A DNA stretch of 64,000 bases from Bernardetiaceae bacterium (GTDB lineage: Bacteria > Bacteroidota > Bacteroidia > Cytophagales > Bernardetiaceae), in contig JAFIER010000004.1 in NCBI GenBank assembly GCA_020832465.1, forward strand, positions 46,994 through 110,993, read 5' to 3'. How positions within the stretch are numbered: the stretch's first letter is position 1; every line of letters starts with the position of its first letter. Both the position numbers and the translations under genes were made by a program. Positions 52,638 through 61,515 of this stretch are shown here, piece after piece. The notes beneath the pieces are model-generated. The model was not told where the DNA came from, searched no databases, and saw only the letters and a program-made list of their open reading frames with translations.

Positions 52638-53837
52638 TTAATCCTGCTGTGCTATAGCTTTTTGAGCAATGGTATGCCCTATGGCTAAGCAGGAGGTTGC
52701 TGCTGGGGAGGGGGCATTGCATACGTGGATAATGCCGGTTTGCTCTACGATACTAAAATCGTCTAAAAGTCCACCATTTTTATCACAAGCTTGTGCACGC
52801 ACTCCTGCGCCACCTGGCATCAAATCTTGGGCTTTGATTTCGGGAATAAGTTTTTGTAATGCTTTTGTAAAGGCATCTTTTGAATAGGAACGGTAGAACT
52901 CTCCTGCGCCTGTTTTCCAATATTTGGCAGCAATTTTACGAAATCCACGCCATTGCAAAGTACCGACTAAATCTTTAAAATTGATTTTAGATTTGCTATA
53001 TCCTTCTCTGCTGTATGCCAATACAGCGTTAGGACCAGCCTCTATTCCTCCATTTATCATACGTGTAAAGTGCACACCTAAAAATGGAAAAGCGGGGTCT
53101 GGCACTGGGTAAATCAAGTGCTTGACTAAGCCTCGCCGCTCGGGTACGAGTTTGTAATACTCGCCTCTAAATGGTATAATGCGCAAATCGAGCTGGCTAC
53201 CGCTCATTTCTGCAATTCTATCAGAATATAGCCCTGCGCAGTTGATAAGTAGTTTTGTGGGCTGGCTTTGCTTGTCAGTTACGACTTCGGTATAATGATT
53301 ATGCCTACGGATTTGAGTAACCTCTTCGCCTAAAAAAATGCTTCCCCCTTTTTGTTTAAATAATTCGGCTAATTTTTGACTTACGGCTTTATAGTCTATG
53401 ATACCTGTTTGCGGTACGAGTATGCCAGCAATACCATTGACATGGGGCTCTCGTTCTTTGAGCTGTGCTTGGTTGAGGATTGCCAAATCGGAAAGTCCGT
53501 TTTCAAGTCCTCTTTGATAAATCATATCGAGTGTGGGCAGATCTTCTTTGGAAGTAGCTACGATAACTTTTCCACAGAGTTCGAAATTTACTTCTTGTGT
53601 GCGGCAGAAATCGAGTAGTCGCTCATAGCCTTCTATGCAATTTTTTGCTTTGAGGCTACCGGGCTTGTAGTAAATTCCTGAATGGATAACGCCACTGTTG
53701 TTACCAGTTTGGTGGCGGGCGATTTGTTTTTCTTTTTCTATGAGTGCAATTTTCCAATGGGGTTTTTGTATTTGCAACTGATAGGCTGTGGCTAAACCCA
53801 CAATACCCCCACCGATAATAAGCGCATCGTATTTCAT
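52638..53837 (-). CDS. lhgO: L-2-hydroxyglutarate oxidase
   Basis: A flavoprotein oxidising L-2-hydroxyglutarate to 2-oxoglutarate. The N-terminal FAD motif is LIIGGGIVGLATAYQL. The family-specific block RHQTGNNSGVIHSGIYYKPG, and GILVPQTGIIDYKAV, FRGEYYKL and the C-terminal GGAGVRAQACDKNGGLLDDF support LhgO rather than a generic DAO enzyme. The length (399 aa) is right. It is a single gene, with a consensus -7 box upstream. Its physiological role here is presumably metabolite repair. Confidence 0.93.
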   Translation of the reverse strand: MKYDALIIGGGIVGLATAYQLQIQKPHWKIALIEKEKQIARHQTGNNSGVIHSGIYYKPGSLKAKNCIEGYERLLDFCRTQEVNFELCGKVIVATSKEDLPTLDMIYQRGLENGLSDLAILNQAQLKEREPHVNGIAGILVPQTGIIDYKAVSQKLAELFKQKGGSIFLGEEVTQIRRHNHYTEVVTDKQSQPTKLLINCAGLYSDRIAEMSGSQLDLRIIPFRGEYYKLVPERRGLVKHLIYPVPDPAFPFLGVHFTRMINGGIEAGPNAVLAYSREGYSKSKINFKDLVGTLQWRGFRKIAAKYWKTGAGEFYRSYSKDAFTKALQKLIPEIKAQDLMPGGAGVRAQACDKNGGLLDDFSIVEQTGIIHVCNAPSPAATSCLAIGHTIAQKAIAQQD

Positions 53838-53872
53838 AATTTATTTTTTTAGGCAATGGGCTAAATTTGTTA

Positions 53873-53880
53873 CAAATATA
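53873..53880 (-). promoter_or_regulatory. Bacteroidetes -7 box (TATATTTG) upstream of lhgO
   Basis: The minus strand reads TATATTTG, a full match, 36 bases before the ATG. TTTT lies near the -33 distance. Confidence 0.5.
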
Positions 53881-54011
53881 CGACTTTCATGGGTGATAAA
53901 AGCGGTACCTAATTAAGTTTGTACGAAAAATACGAAAAAGATAAAAGCCTTGTTGTGCAAAAAGCTCTTATTGCTTTATGCATGGCTTGCATGTCTCGAG
54001 CATAAAATCTG

Positions 54012-54455
54012 CTACTTTCTTAATTTTTTGAAAAAACTATGCAATAAATCTGTAGATTCTTGCGCTAACACATCTTTTACTACTTTTGTGCGCTTATGCA
54101 ATATATTTCCTTTGCCTAATCGGCTAAAGCCGCGTGCGGTATCCGGGGCTGCATAGACGAGCGTACCGAGCTGCGCCCAAGCTAATGCACCTGCACACAT
54201 GACACAAGGCTCGAGGGTTACATACAAGGTGCACTGGTTTAAGTATTTGCTATTCAAATAGTTAGACCCAGAAGTAAGGCATAAAATTTCAGCGTGCGCG
54301 CTTACATCTTGCAACTTTTCGGTCTGATTATGGGCTTGTGCAATAATTTGATTATTAGAAACCAACACCGCCCCTACGGGAATTTCGCCAAGCTCGAAAG
54401 CTATTTTTGCCTGTAGCAACGCCCTTTGCATATAGTAAGTGTCATCAAAAATCAT
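54012..54455 (-). CDS. tadA: tRNA-specific adenosine deaminase
   Basis: Converts adenosine 34 of tRNA-Arg to inosine. The zinc-binding deaminase signature is complete: H54 and catalytic E56 (SAHAEIL) plus C84 and C87 (EPCVMCAGAL). GEIPVGAVLV precedes it, and the C-terminal helix is of TadA type. At 147 aa the size fits. Distinction from guanine deaminase-like paralogues rests on these blocks and is good but not absolute. It is a single gene. Confidence 0.9.
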   Translation of the reverse strand: MIFDDTYYMQRALLQAKIAFELGEIPVGAVLVSNNQIIAQAHNQTEKLQDVSAHAEILCLTSGSNYLNSKYLNQCTLYVTLEPCVMCAGALAWAQLGTLVYAAPDTARGFSRLGKGNILHKRTKVVKDVLAQESTDLLHSFFKKLRK

Positions 54456-54817
54456 TGTTTTATTGTTTTTATGTTTTAAAACTTACTTGTGTATGTTTTT
54501 TGATTTAAAACTATTTTATAGGTGTTAAAATCAAAATTTGAGCCTAAATATGTAAAATGCTTATCGATTAAAAAAATGTATTCGTCGAAAAAATCAATTT
54601 ATTTACCGATAAAAACACCTTGTTCGTCTAAATGGAATAATCTTTGCGCAATAAGAAAATAAATTCTTGAAAAAAAAGCTAACGAAAGTTTTCTTTTACA
54701 AAATTTAAATTTATATTTGTAAATGTCAGTTAATTATTACAAGTATAGACGGTCAGCGGGAAATTAAAGCCTGCAATATTATACAAACCCATCACGTTAT
54801 AAAAGCGCAAATGCATT
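54456..54817. other. AT-rich spacer upstream of sigma-factor gene
   Basis: Divergent promoter region between tadA and the sigma-factor gene. TAATCTTTG (54638-54646) is one base from the consensus -7 box, but about 170 bases from the start, so its use is uncertain. No family hairpin was seen. Confidence 0.4.
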
Positions 54818-55423
54818 ATGAATGTACAAGAGATAAGCGACGGAGAATTGGTCGTTCGCTATAAAGAAGGAGAGGAGCAGGCGTTCGTAACCCTGTTAGA
54901 AAGACATAAAAATCGTTTGTTTTCGGCAGTCATGATGATCGTCAAAGATACTTATGCCGCCGAGGATATTTTGCAAGAGACCTTTATAAAGGTTATTGAT
55001 ACGATTCAGTCTGGCAGATACAATGAAGAGGGTAAATTTCTTCCTTGGATTTCGCGCATCGCTCACAATTTAGCCATAGACCATTTCCGAAAAAATAAAC
55101 GCTTTCCGACTATTGTTACAGAAGACGGTCATTCCGTATTTGAAACAATGGAATTTGCGCAAGATTCTTTTGAGACTGTTAGAATTCAGGGCGAAACCTG
55201 TGCCAATCTTAGAGATTTGATTCGCAAACTGCCCGAACCGCAAAAAGAAGTACTCATTATGAGACATTATTTTCAAATGAGTTTTCAAGATATTGCACAG
55301 ACCACTCAAGTAAGCATCAATACTGCGCTCGGAAGAATGCGATACGCGCTTATCAATTTAAGAAAATTGATACAATTAAGCGAACAAGTATATGCTGACC
55401 AAAAACAAAGTTATCAAGACTGA
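54818..55423 (+). CDS. ECF-type RNA polymerase sigma factor
   Basis: A sigma-70 family factor of 201 residues, with region 2 (about 20-95: LLERHKNRLFSAVMMIV, YAAEDILQETFIKV and FLPWISRIAHNLAIDHFRK) and region 4 (about 135-190: LPEPQKEVLIMRHYFQMSFQDIAQ and VSINTALGRMRYALINL). There is no region 3, as expected for ECF factors. The small gene overlapping its end is probably its regulator. The pair is well conserved in Bacteroidetes by my recollection. Target promoters are unknown. Confidence 0.93.
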   Translation: MNVQEISDGELVVRYKEGEEQAFVTLLERHKNRLFSAVMMIVKDTYAAEDILQETFIKVIDTIQSGRYNEEGKFLPWISRIAHNLAIDHFRKNKRFPTIVTEDGHSVFETMEFAQDSFETVRIQGETCANLRDLIRKLPEPQKEVLIMRHYFQMSFQDIAQTTQVSINTALGRMRYALINLRKLIQLSEQVYADQKQSYQD

Positions 55424-55670
55424 TATTGTTAAATACCTCTACGGCGAGGTTTCTACACAAGAAGCCCGACGTATTGAAGCTGTATTAGCCGACAATCCTA
55501 TCCTAAAAAAAGAATACGAAATGCTCAAGCAAACGCAAAAGCAAATCGATAATAGCATAGAAGAATACAAAGTTGAGCCAAGCCAAAGCACACTCAATAA
55601 TATATTGAATTATGCAAACCGCGCACTCAAAAAAAATAATAGAAGTAATAATCTCGCCTCTGCTTATTAG
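55392..55670 (+). CDS. Small partner of the sigma factor (anti-sigma-like)
   Basis: A 92-residue protein with no membrane segment that starts 32 bases inside the sigma-factor gene, implying coupled translation. The N-terminal DIVKYLYGEVSTQEARRIEAVLADNP resembles the N-terminal helices of anti-sigma factors that bind ECF proteins. The remainder is a charged helix ending in Asn/Lys-rich sequence. Without a transmembrane helix it would act in the cytoplasm. Role by position and N-terminal resemblance only. An intrinsic terminator lies about 90 bases downstream. Confidence 0.7.
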   Translation: MLTKNKVIKTDIVKYLYGEVSTQEARRIEAVLADNPILKKEYEMLKQTQKQIDNSIEEYKVEPSQSTLNNILNYANRALKKNNRSNNLASAY

Positions 55671-55698
55671 AGCAGGTGCATCGTTTTAAAATCTATTT

Positions 55699-55731
55699 AG
55701 AACTAACAGTTCTGTCAGAACTGTTAGTTCT
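55699..55731. repeat. TAACA hairpin, AGAACTAACAGTTCT type
   Basis: Perfect 15-base arms AGAACTAACAGTTCT/AGAACTGTTAGTTCT with loop GTC, followed by an A/T-rich stretch (AAATTTTTTTG). It lies 28 bases after the small partner gene. Confidence 0.8.
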
Positions 55732-55759
55732 AAATTTTTTTGTAAAAAAGAAAGAACAC

Positions 55760-55799
55760 AAAAAACGCATAAGTAATTGATATACTTATGCGTTTTTTT
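55760..55799 (+). terminator. Intrinsic terminator after sigma/partner genes
   Basis: Stem AAAAAACGCATAAGTA / TACTTATGCGTTTTTT with a 7-base loop and a T-run at the 3' end. It is a second hairpin just beyond the TAACA hairpin, so termination here does not need the repeat. Confidence 0.85.
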
Positions 55800-55845
55800 G
55801 TGGATATTTTTTGCTATAAAGCTACTGTCAGTCAGAAATACCAAT

Positions 55846-55971
55846 CAGAACTAACAGTTTTCGAAAAACTGTTAGTTCTGAAATTTCTCAAAGAAATGTT
55901 ATTTCTAAGCGCATTCGTCTATAGCATTGGGTTTGCACACCCCACGCTATGGAAAAATGTATAATAGTATG
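55846..55971. mobile_element. Composite CATACTAC-family element with two hairpin types
   Basis: A complete hairpin of AGAACTAACAGTTTT type (55846-55880) is followed directly by a half TAACA hairpin (55881-55906), then a C-rich module remnant (TATAGCATTGGGTTTGCACACCCC) and the right end AATAGTATG. The left end is not recognisable. It appears to be a CATACTAC copy joined to a second hairpin. Confidence 0.55.
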
Positions 55972-55977
55972 ATATTA

Positions 55978-56163
55978 TTATAAACTTTTTATCATTTTCA
56001 CTACTTCATCTCTTGTTTTACCAAGTTTTTGTTGCAATTTACCAAGTAGCTCTTCGCCTTTGCCTTCGTCATAAAGCAAATCGTCCTCGGTAAGGTCTGC
56101 ATATTTTGATTTAAGCTTACCTTTAATTTCGTTCCAGTTGCCTTTAATTTCTAATTTGTCCAT
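55978..56163 (-). CDS. CsbD-family small stress protein
   Basis: A 61-residue acidic/basic helical protein. The N-terminal [26 protein letters not shown] and the later [14 protein letters not shown] match the CsbD family, whose members are induced by general stress in many bacteria but have no defined activity. The size is exactly that of the family. The stop lies only a few bases from the right end of the neighbouring repeat element. Confidence 0.88.
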   Translation of the reverse strand: MDKLEIKGNWNEIKGKLKSKYADLTEDDLLYDEGKGEELLGKLQQKLGKTRDEVVKMIKSL

Positions 56164-56271
56164 AATATAAGGTTTTTGTTAAGTGATAAAAATATTGCTT
56201 ATTTGCAATGTTGTTTATACTTAAATAACACAAAAAACAGGATTTTGTTTTGATTTTATAGTATTTTATGT

Positions 56272-56967
56272 TTATAATCCTATTTTAGACCATTCAAAAA
56301 GGCTACCGGGGTCTGATCGTCTTTCAGGTGCATACTCGTCGTGTCCGATGATATGCTTTCTATCTTTTTTGATTGAGGGGTTACGCGCCAAAATATCTTC
56401 AATGAGTATGGCAAGTGCCTCGTATTGCGCATCTGTAAATCCTATATCTTGTTTTTTGATTTTTTGATAGTGATTTTTAGAAAAGAACTTTTCCATTTCT
56501 TTTTCTGTTCCTATTGCCATCATTTCTATACCTATAGATTTACTATTCAAGCTATTACAATCATTAGGATTATTGGGTAAGCAGCCTTTACCTGCGTGGT
56601 AGGCAGCAAATTTTTCATTGACAAGACGATAAACCGTACCCTCTCTATCGATAAGGTAGTGCGCCGATACGCCATAGGTTTCGAAAATATGCTTAATATC
56701 TTCAACTCTATAAGGATTTTGTGGGTTAAGGTTTGCATTACTGCAAAAGTGCAACATTAAATAGCTAATTTCAGTACTGCTGCGCTGCCCAAAGCATTTC
56801 GAAATCAAAGGAAGCTCTATAATTTCGAGCTTTTTAATCGTATCTGAAAGACTAGGCATAGCTTTTGAAACTTGAACTGTTACTGAATTTTGCCTATCCT
56901 CTGCCGAGCAGGAAGTAATACTGCTCAAGACCACTAAAATCAAGGTGTAAATTTGTTTTATATTCAT
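56272..56967 (-). CDS. N-acetylmuramoyl-L-alanine amidase (lipoprotein)
   Basis: A 231-residue lipoprotein amidase that should cleave the amide bond between muramic acid and the peptide stem. Signal peptide and lipobox ITSC (C20). The Amidase_2 domain (about 60-225) has zinc ligands H73 (LMLHF), H209 (IIGHDEYAPERRSDPG) and D219, with catalytic-site residues GVSAHYLIDREGTVYRLV and NSKSIGIEMM. It is anchored to a membrane and faces the periplasm or outside, so it acts in wall turnover rather than cytoplasmic recycling like AmpD. Confidence 0.9.
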   Translation of the reverse strand: MNIKQIYTLILVVLSSITSCSAEDRQNSVTVQVSKAMPSLSDTIKKLEIIELPLISKCFGQRSSTEISYLMLHFCSNANLNPQNPYRVEDIKHIFETYGVSAHYLIDREGTVYRLVNEKFAAYHAGKGCLPNNPNDCNSLNSKSIGIEMMAIGTEKEMEKFFSKNHYQKIKKQDIGFTDAQYEALAILIEDILARNPSIKKDRKHIIGHDEYAPERRSDPGSLFEWSKIGL

Positions 56968-56987
56968 TTTTATACAAGTTTGTTACA

Positions 56988-56995
56988 CAAAGATA
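56988..56995 (-). promoter_or_regulatory. Bacteroidetes -7 box (TATCTTTG) upstream of amidase gene
   Basis: The minus strand reads TATCTTTG, a full match to TAnnTTTG, 21 bases before the ATG. No clear -33 box was seen. Confidence 0.45.
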
Positions 56996-57259
56996 CAGAC
57001 TTTGTGGTTTTATAGATTTAATTTTGCATAATATATTTAGCATAAGCGACTAAAAGCCATTTGCTTTTTTTAATTTTGCAATAATATCATTTTTTCTCAT
57101 CATTAAGACTGTAAATTACGTCTAAATAACGTAAAAATTAGGCTTTTGAAAATTTAATCCCTGATGATGCGTTAAGTTATTAGATAGCCAAAAACAATAC
57201 CTACTACACAAAATCCTAAAATAAAAGCAGTTATATTATACATTCAATATTACAAGTCT

Positions 57260-60200
57260 ATGCACGGACAAAACTTTATTTCAAAAATTGGAATTTTCTT
57301 ACTGCTATTTTTTATGGCAATGGCTACCCAGGCTGCACCCAAATCTCCTATGGATTTGCTCTGCCTGCCACAAGACTCTTCCGCTTTAGTTACACTTTAT
57401 AATAGCACTGGTGGGGGCGCAACTTGGGGTATCGCTTGGGATTTTACTGCGCCTTATGATACTTGGGACGGCGTAGTTACTGACCCCGATTCGCGATGCG
57501 TCATTGCGCTCAACCTTGCAGGTGTGGGCTTGAGCGGCGAGCTACCTGGTAGTATTTTTGCCCTTGATAGCCTCTCCGAGCTTCAATCCTTAGACCTCTC
57601 TGGCAATGACCTTGAGGGCAACTTGCCACCTCAAATTGGAAATAGCCCAAGGCTTAAGTTCTTAGACCTTTCAAATAATCAACTGAGCGGTGCAATTCCA
57701 CCAGGAATTGCCGATGCCGATAGCCTAAGACATCTAAACCTCTCGAATAATCAATTTAATGATGGCATTCCGAATGCACTTGCCAATCTGAATATGTTAC
57801 GCGGATTATTTATTGCCAGCAACCAACTCACGGGAGAAGTACCCCCAGATTTGGCAAATTTAACTAACCTCGATTCCTTAGATTTGAGTTTTAATAACCT
57901 CGAAGGGGAAATCCCTGATGCAATTGCTACGATGACAGGACTGAGATTATTGTATCTGAACGATAACGAGTTTACATTTTTTCCAACTTTCTCACCTATC
58001 CCGCCCGCTTTCGAAGTGCGCATCGAGAACAACAAATTGACGTTTAATAGTATAGAAAATAACATGAGTATTGCCAACTTTACTTATGCCCCACAAGATA
58101 GTATCGAGACCGTCATTATAGAAAATATTTTTGAAGAGCAAGATTATAGCTATGAACTCATTTTAGATGTGGGCTTTAGCAATGTGTATAATTGGCAAAA
58201 AGATGGCGCAGCTTATTCCACAGGAAACATTTTAGAAATCAATGACATCGTACCCGATGACGAGGGTACTTACATTTGCGTTATTACCAACCCCGAAGCA
58301 CCTGCTTTAACACTTTATAGACGTGCTATTATTCTTACTGTATTGCCCTGCCCCTCTAACAATTTTATTGAAACAGCCGATACTACGGTATGTGAAGGAG
58401 ACCCGCTGCCGGTGCTTGTTGGTAGCGCTGCTGATGGGGGGGCGCTTGCATTTTCCTATCTTTGGCAACAATCAGACGACTTAGGTGCAAGCTGGAGCGA
58501 AACTGTGAGTACAAAAAACTTTGCACTCTCGCCTACTGCTACCATTGCTAATGATACAACTTGGTTCAGACGCTTGCTTATTAGCGATTGCGATACAAAT
58601 TTTAGTGATACTGTACGACTTTTTATTGTGCCTGAGTTTGGAGAAAATACGGTCGGTAGCCTCGAGAACGAGTTTTGTGCTGGGCAGGTAGGAGATACGA
58701 TTCGTGGGACGTTCCCTGCCGATACGCTCGGTAGTGGATTTACCTACACTTGGCAGGTGAGCCTCGATAACGAAACTTGGGTAGATTCTACCACGACGCT
58801 TGAGTTTGTGCCGGGTGTAGTTACGGACACTTTTTATATAAGGCGCATCGTGCTGGGGGCTTGTGTGCCCGATACAAGTGCGGTTTTTCGTGTAGATGTC
58901 ATTCCACCACTTTCGAATGCTGATTCTATCTTTGGAAGTCAAGTGATTTGTGCGGGAGAAACCCCATCAGCAATCATAGGAAGTGCACCCGAGGGCGGCA
59001 CGGGTAGCTATCAGTTTTATTGGGAAGAAGCGACGAATTTGGACAGTGCTGATTGGGTCATTGTGGACTCCTTAGTCAATAGCTATACACCCGCTGAAGT
59101 TACGGACACGACTTATATAAGACGTATTGTCAAAAGTGCTTGCTTTTCGGATACGAGCAATATAGCTATTATTTTTGTAGAGCCTGATTTAGGTGCAGAT
59201 TCAATTTTTACAGCAACGGATAGAATTTGTTTGGGCAAATCAGTACTTTTTATTGAGGGGCTGCAGGTGCAAGCTGATAGTGGATTTTTTTATCAATGGG
59301 AGGTGAGTTTGGATAGTATCAATTGGATTATTACTGGAGATTCTACTCAAAATTATAGCCCTTCGGATTCAGTACTTTTTGATAGTTTGTTTGCAGGGTC
59401 AGTGCCTGATAGTTTTTATGTGAGGCGTGCTGTAGTGGATAGTTGCAGCCCCAAATATAGCGATACGCTCAAGATTTTTGTTTTCAAACCGATTGATAGC
59501 CTTAGCAATGTAATTAGTGTGCCTGATAGTGTGCTCAGTATTTGTGCTGGGGATACAAACTGGAGCATTACTGCTGGCACGCCGCGTGGCGGTCGTGGTG
59601 ATTATACTTACCGCTGGCAAGTTTCTTTTGATAGTTTGAATTGGGGCAATCGAGATGACTCGCTACATATAACGCCATTTGGGCTAAATGATACAACTTA
59701 TTTTAGGCGAATTGTACGTGATAGCTGCTTTTCGGATACGAGTAATATAGTGCAAATCAATGTCAAACCCAATTTTGGCGATAATATCCTAAACTCACCT
59801 GGCGATGTAATCTGTCTCGGTGAGGGTGATGTGCTCACCATTACGGGTTCGCCTCCTGAAAATGAGGCTGTAAGTTTTGAATATACGTGGGAATTTTCGC
59901 AAGACTCCCTGCTTTGGTTTTCTTTGGATACCAATTTAATTACTTATGCTTCTGATTCTTTCCCCGAGGGCTTCAATTACGTGCGGCGTATTGTGCGCGG
60001 TGGTTGTGATTTAGATACGAGTAATACGATTAAATTCCGAATTTTAGAAGGTGTTTCTAATAACTTCTTGACTAGCGCAAACCAGACTATCTGCGAAGGA
60101 GACTCGGCACGTGCCATCACAGGTACATTTCCAAGGGGAAGTTCGGATAGCACTTATACTGTATTTTGGCAGACTTCTTTTGATACTTTGAGTTGGAGTA

Positions 60201-61405
60201 GGGTCGAAGGTGCAGATTCATTGACTTACTTCCACCCTGGTGCGCCTACGGATACAATTTATGTGCGTAGGGTTGTGAGTAACGGCAACTGCATTCCAAG
60301 ATTTAGCAATTTTGTAAGGATTGCGGTTATTCCAAAAATTAGTAATAATATTATTGGCGAAGACCAACTTGTCTGTCAAGGAAGTGTGCCTGATACGCTT
60401 ATAGGCACGCAGCCTAGAGGTGGTACGGGTACTTATGTGTACTTATGGCAAAGGCGTTTGATAACGAGTGATAGTGCTATAGGACCGTGGCAGGGTGTAG
60501 GTACGGATTCTATTTATGCACCGCCAGCTGCAGAGGAACGTGCTGAGTATCGCCGTATTGTTCGTTCTGGCGACTGTTTTAGAGATACAAGTAATGTTAT
60601 CCAAATCAATATCAACCGACGCATTGCTAATAATCGCATAGAGAATGACGATATAACAGTATGCCAAGGCGAGGAAGTGCCAGAGCTTTTGGGCACAGAA
60701 ATTATCGATACACTTAACAACATTGGATTTTTTCGCTATCAATGGCAAATTTCGAGTAATCGTAGAAACTGGCAGGATATTGATTTTACGGACGTACCGA
60801 CTTATCGCCCCGAACCATTAGATACAACGACTTATTTCCGCCGTTTGGTTATCAATGATTGTTTTACGGATAGCAGCAATATTGTCATGATTACGGTCAA
60901 TCGCAATCCCAATGTTTTTGCTGGTTTAGATACGACGATTAACATTGGCTTTAGCGTTCAATTGCGTGCTACGGGTGCAATTTCATACCGCTGGGAGCCC
61001 TCTGAAACATTGGACAATGACTCGATTCCGAACCCCGTAGCTACGCCTACTTTTACAACGGAGTATATCGTTACGGGTACGAATGCGCAGGGCTGTAGCA
61101 GTAGGGATACGGTTGTAGTAACCGTCATTGGCAGACCCGATGTGCGTGCCGTAGATGCCATTACGCCTGATGGCAACGGACTTAACGAGTTTTTTCATAT
61201 CGAAGGCATTGAGCGTTATCCAAACACGGAAGTATTAGTGTTCAATCGCTGGGGGCAGCAAGTTTATCGGTCAAATAATTATCAAAATGATTGGGGCGGC
61301 ACTGCGCCCAACGGACAGCTTTTACCAGAGGGTACTTATTTCTACATTTTAAGATTCGAGAGCACGAGTCAGGTCATTAAGGGCTCACTCGAAATTTTAA
61401 GATAA
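57260..61405 (+). CDS. Large LRR/Ig-like repeat surface protein with T9SS type B sorting domain
   Basis: A 1381-residue secreted protein: signal peptide (to ...TQAAP), leucine-rich repeats of the plant-type consensus (about 75-255, e.g. LKFLDLSNNQLSGAIPPGI) and one Ig-like segment (about 290-362). Nine tandem repeats of 90-100 residues follow (about 363-1215). Each starts near a Cys (VCEGD, ICAGE, ICLGE, VCQGE), has a central YxWQ core and ends with YxRRIV...C..DTSN. A PKD-like domain (about 1216-1290) precedes a C-terminal type IX secretion sorting domain (ITPDGNGLNEFFHI...LVFNRWGQQVYRS...LPEGTYFYILR). It is most likely exported by T9SS and attached to the surface, probably adhesive. The PorP/SprF-like gene directly follows. 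Confidence 0.93.
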   Translation: MHGQNFISKIGIFLLLFFMAMATQAAPKSPMDLLCLPQDSSALVTLYNSTGGGATWGIAWDFTAPYDTWDGVVTDPDSRCVIALNLAGVGLSGELPGSIFALDSLSELQSLDLSGNDLEGNLPPQIGNSPRLKFLDLSNNQLSGAIPPGIADADSLRHLNLSNNQFNDGIPNALANLNMLRGLFIASNQLTGEVPPDLANLTNLDSLDLSFNNLEGEIPDAIATMTGLRLLYLNDNEFTFFPTFSPIPPAFEVRIENNKLTFNSIENNMSIANFTYAPQDSIETVIIENIFEEQDYSYELILDVGFSNVYNWQKDGAAYSTGNILEINDIVPDDEGTYICVITNPEAPALTLYRRAIILTVLPCPSNNFIETADTTVCEGDPLPVLVGSAADGGALAFSYLWQQSDDLGASWSETVSTKNFALSPTATIANDTTWFRRLLISDCDTNFSDTVRLFIVPEFGENTVGSLENEFCAGQVGDTIRGTFPADTLGSGFTYTWQVSLDNETWVDSTTTLEFVPGVVTDTFYIRRIVLGACVPDTSAVFRVDVIPPLSNADSIFGSQVICAGETPSAIIGSAPEGGTGSYQFYWEEATNLDSADWVIVDSLVNSYTPAEVTDTTYIRRIVKSACFSDTSNIAIIFVEPDLGADSIFTATDRICLGKSVLFIEGLQVQADSGFFYQWEVSLDSINWIITGDSTQNYSPSDSVLFDSLFAGSVPDSFYVRRAVVDSCSPKYSDTLKIFVFKPIDSLSNVISVPDSVLSICAGDTNWSITAGTPRGGRGDYTYRWQVSFDSLNWGNRDDSLHITPFGLNDTTYFRRIVRDSCFSDTSNIVQINVKPNFGDNILNSPGDVICLGEGDVLTITGSPPENEAVSFEYTWEFSQDSLLWFSLDTNLITYASDSFPEGFNYVRRIVRGGCDLDTSNTIKFRILEGVSNNFLTSANQTICEGDSARAITGTFPRGSSDSTYTVFWQTSFDTLSWSRVEGADSLTYFHPGAPTDTIYVRRVVSNGNCIPRFSNFVRIAVIPKISNNIIGEDQLVCQGSVPDTLIGTQPRGGTGTYVYLWQRRLITSDSAIGPWQGVGTDSIYAPPAAEERAEYRRIVRSGDCFRDTSNVIQININRRIANNRIENDDITVCQGEEVPELLGTEIIDTLNNIGFFRYQWQISSNRRNWQDIDFTDVPTYRPEPLDTTTYFRRLVINDCFTDSSNIVMITVNRNPNVFAGLDTTINIGFSVQLRATGAISYRWEPSETLDNDSIPNPVATPTFTTEYIVTGTNAQGCSSRDTVVVTVIGRPDVRAVDAITPDGNGLNEFFHIEGIERYPNTEVLVFNRWGQQVYRSNNYQNDWGGTAPNGQLLPEGTYFYILRFESTSQVIKGSLEILR

Positions 61406-61414
61406 AGTAAAACT

Positions 61415-61486
61415 GTAGTTCGGAGCTCCAGCTCTGCATAATAACGATACCTAATTTATGGATACGAAGCTGGAGCTTCGTACTAC
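61415..61486. repeat. Inverted repeat between the surface-protein and PorP/SprF genes
   Basis: GTAGTTCGGAGCTCCAGCT and AGCTGGAGCTTCGTACTAC pair at 17 of 19 positions around a 34-base AT-rich loop. It could attenuate transcription between the two genes. The AGCTCCAGCT core resembles dispersed repeats I recall from other Bacteroidetes. Confidence 0.65.
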
Positions 61487-61515
61487 GACATAATTTTAGC
61501 AGAATTGATTTTAAT

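Noticed and set aside
61415..61486. Riboswitch upstream of the PorP/SprF-like gene
   Set aside because: It is a simple two-arm inverted repeat with an AT-rich loop, matching no aptamer layout I know. A dispersed repeat or attenuator is more likely.
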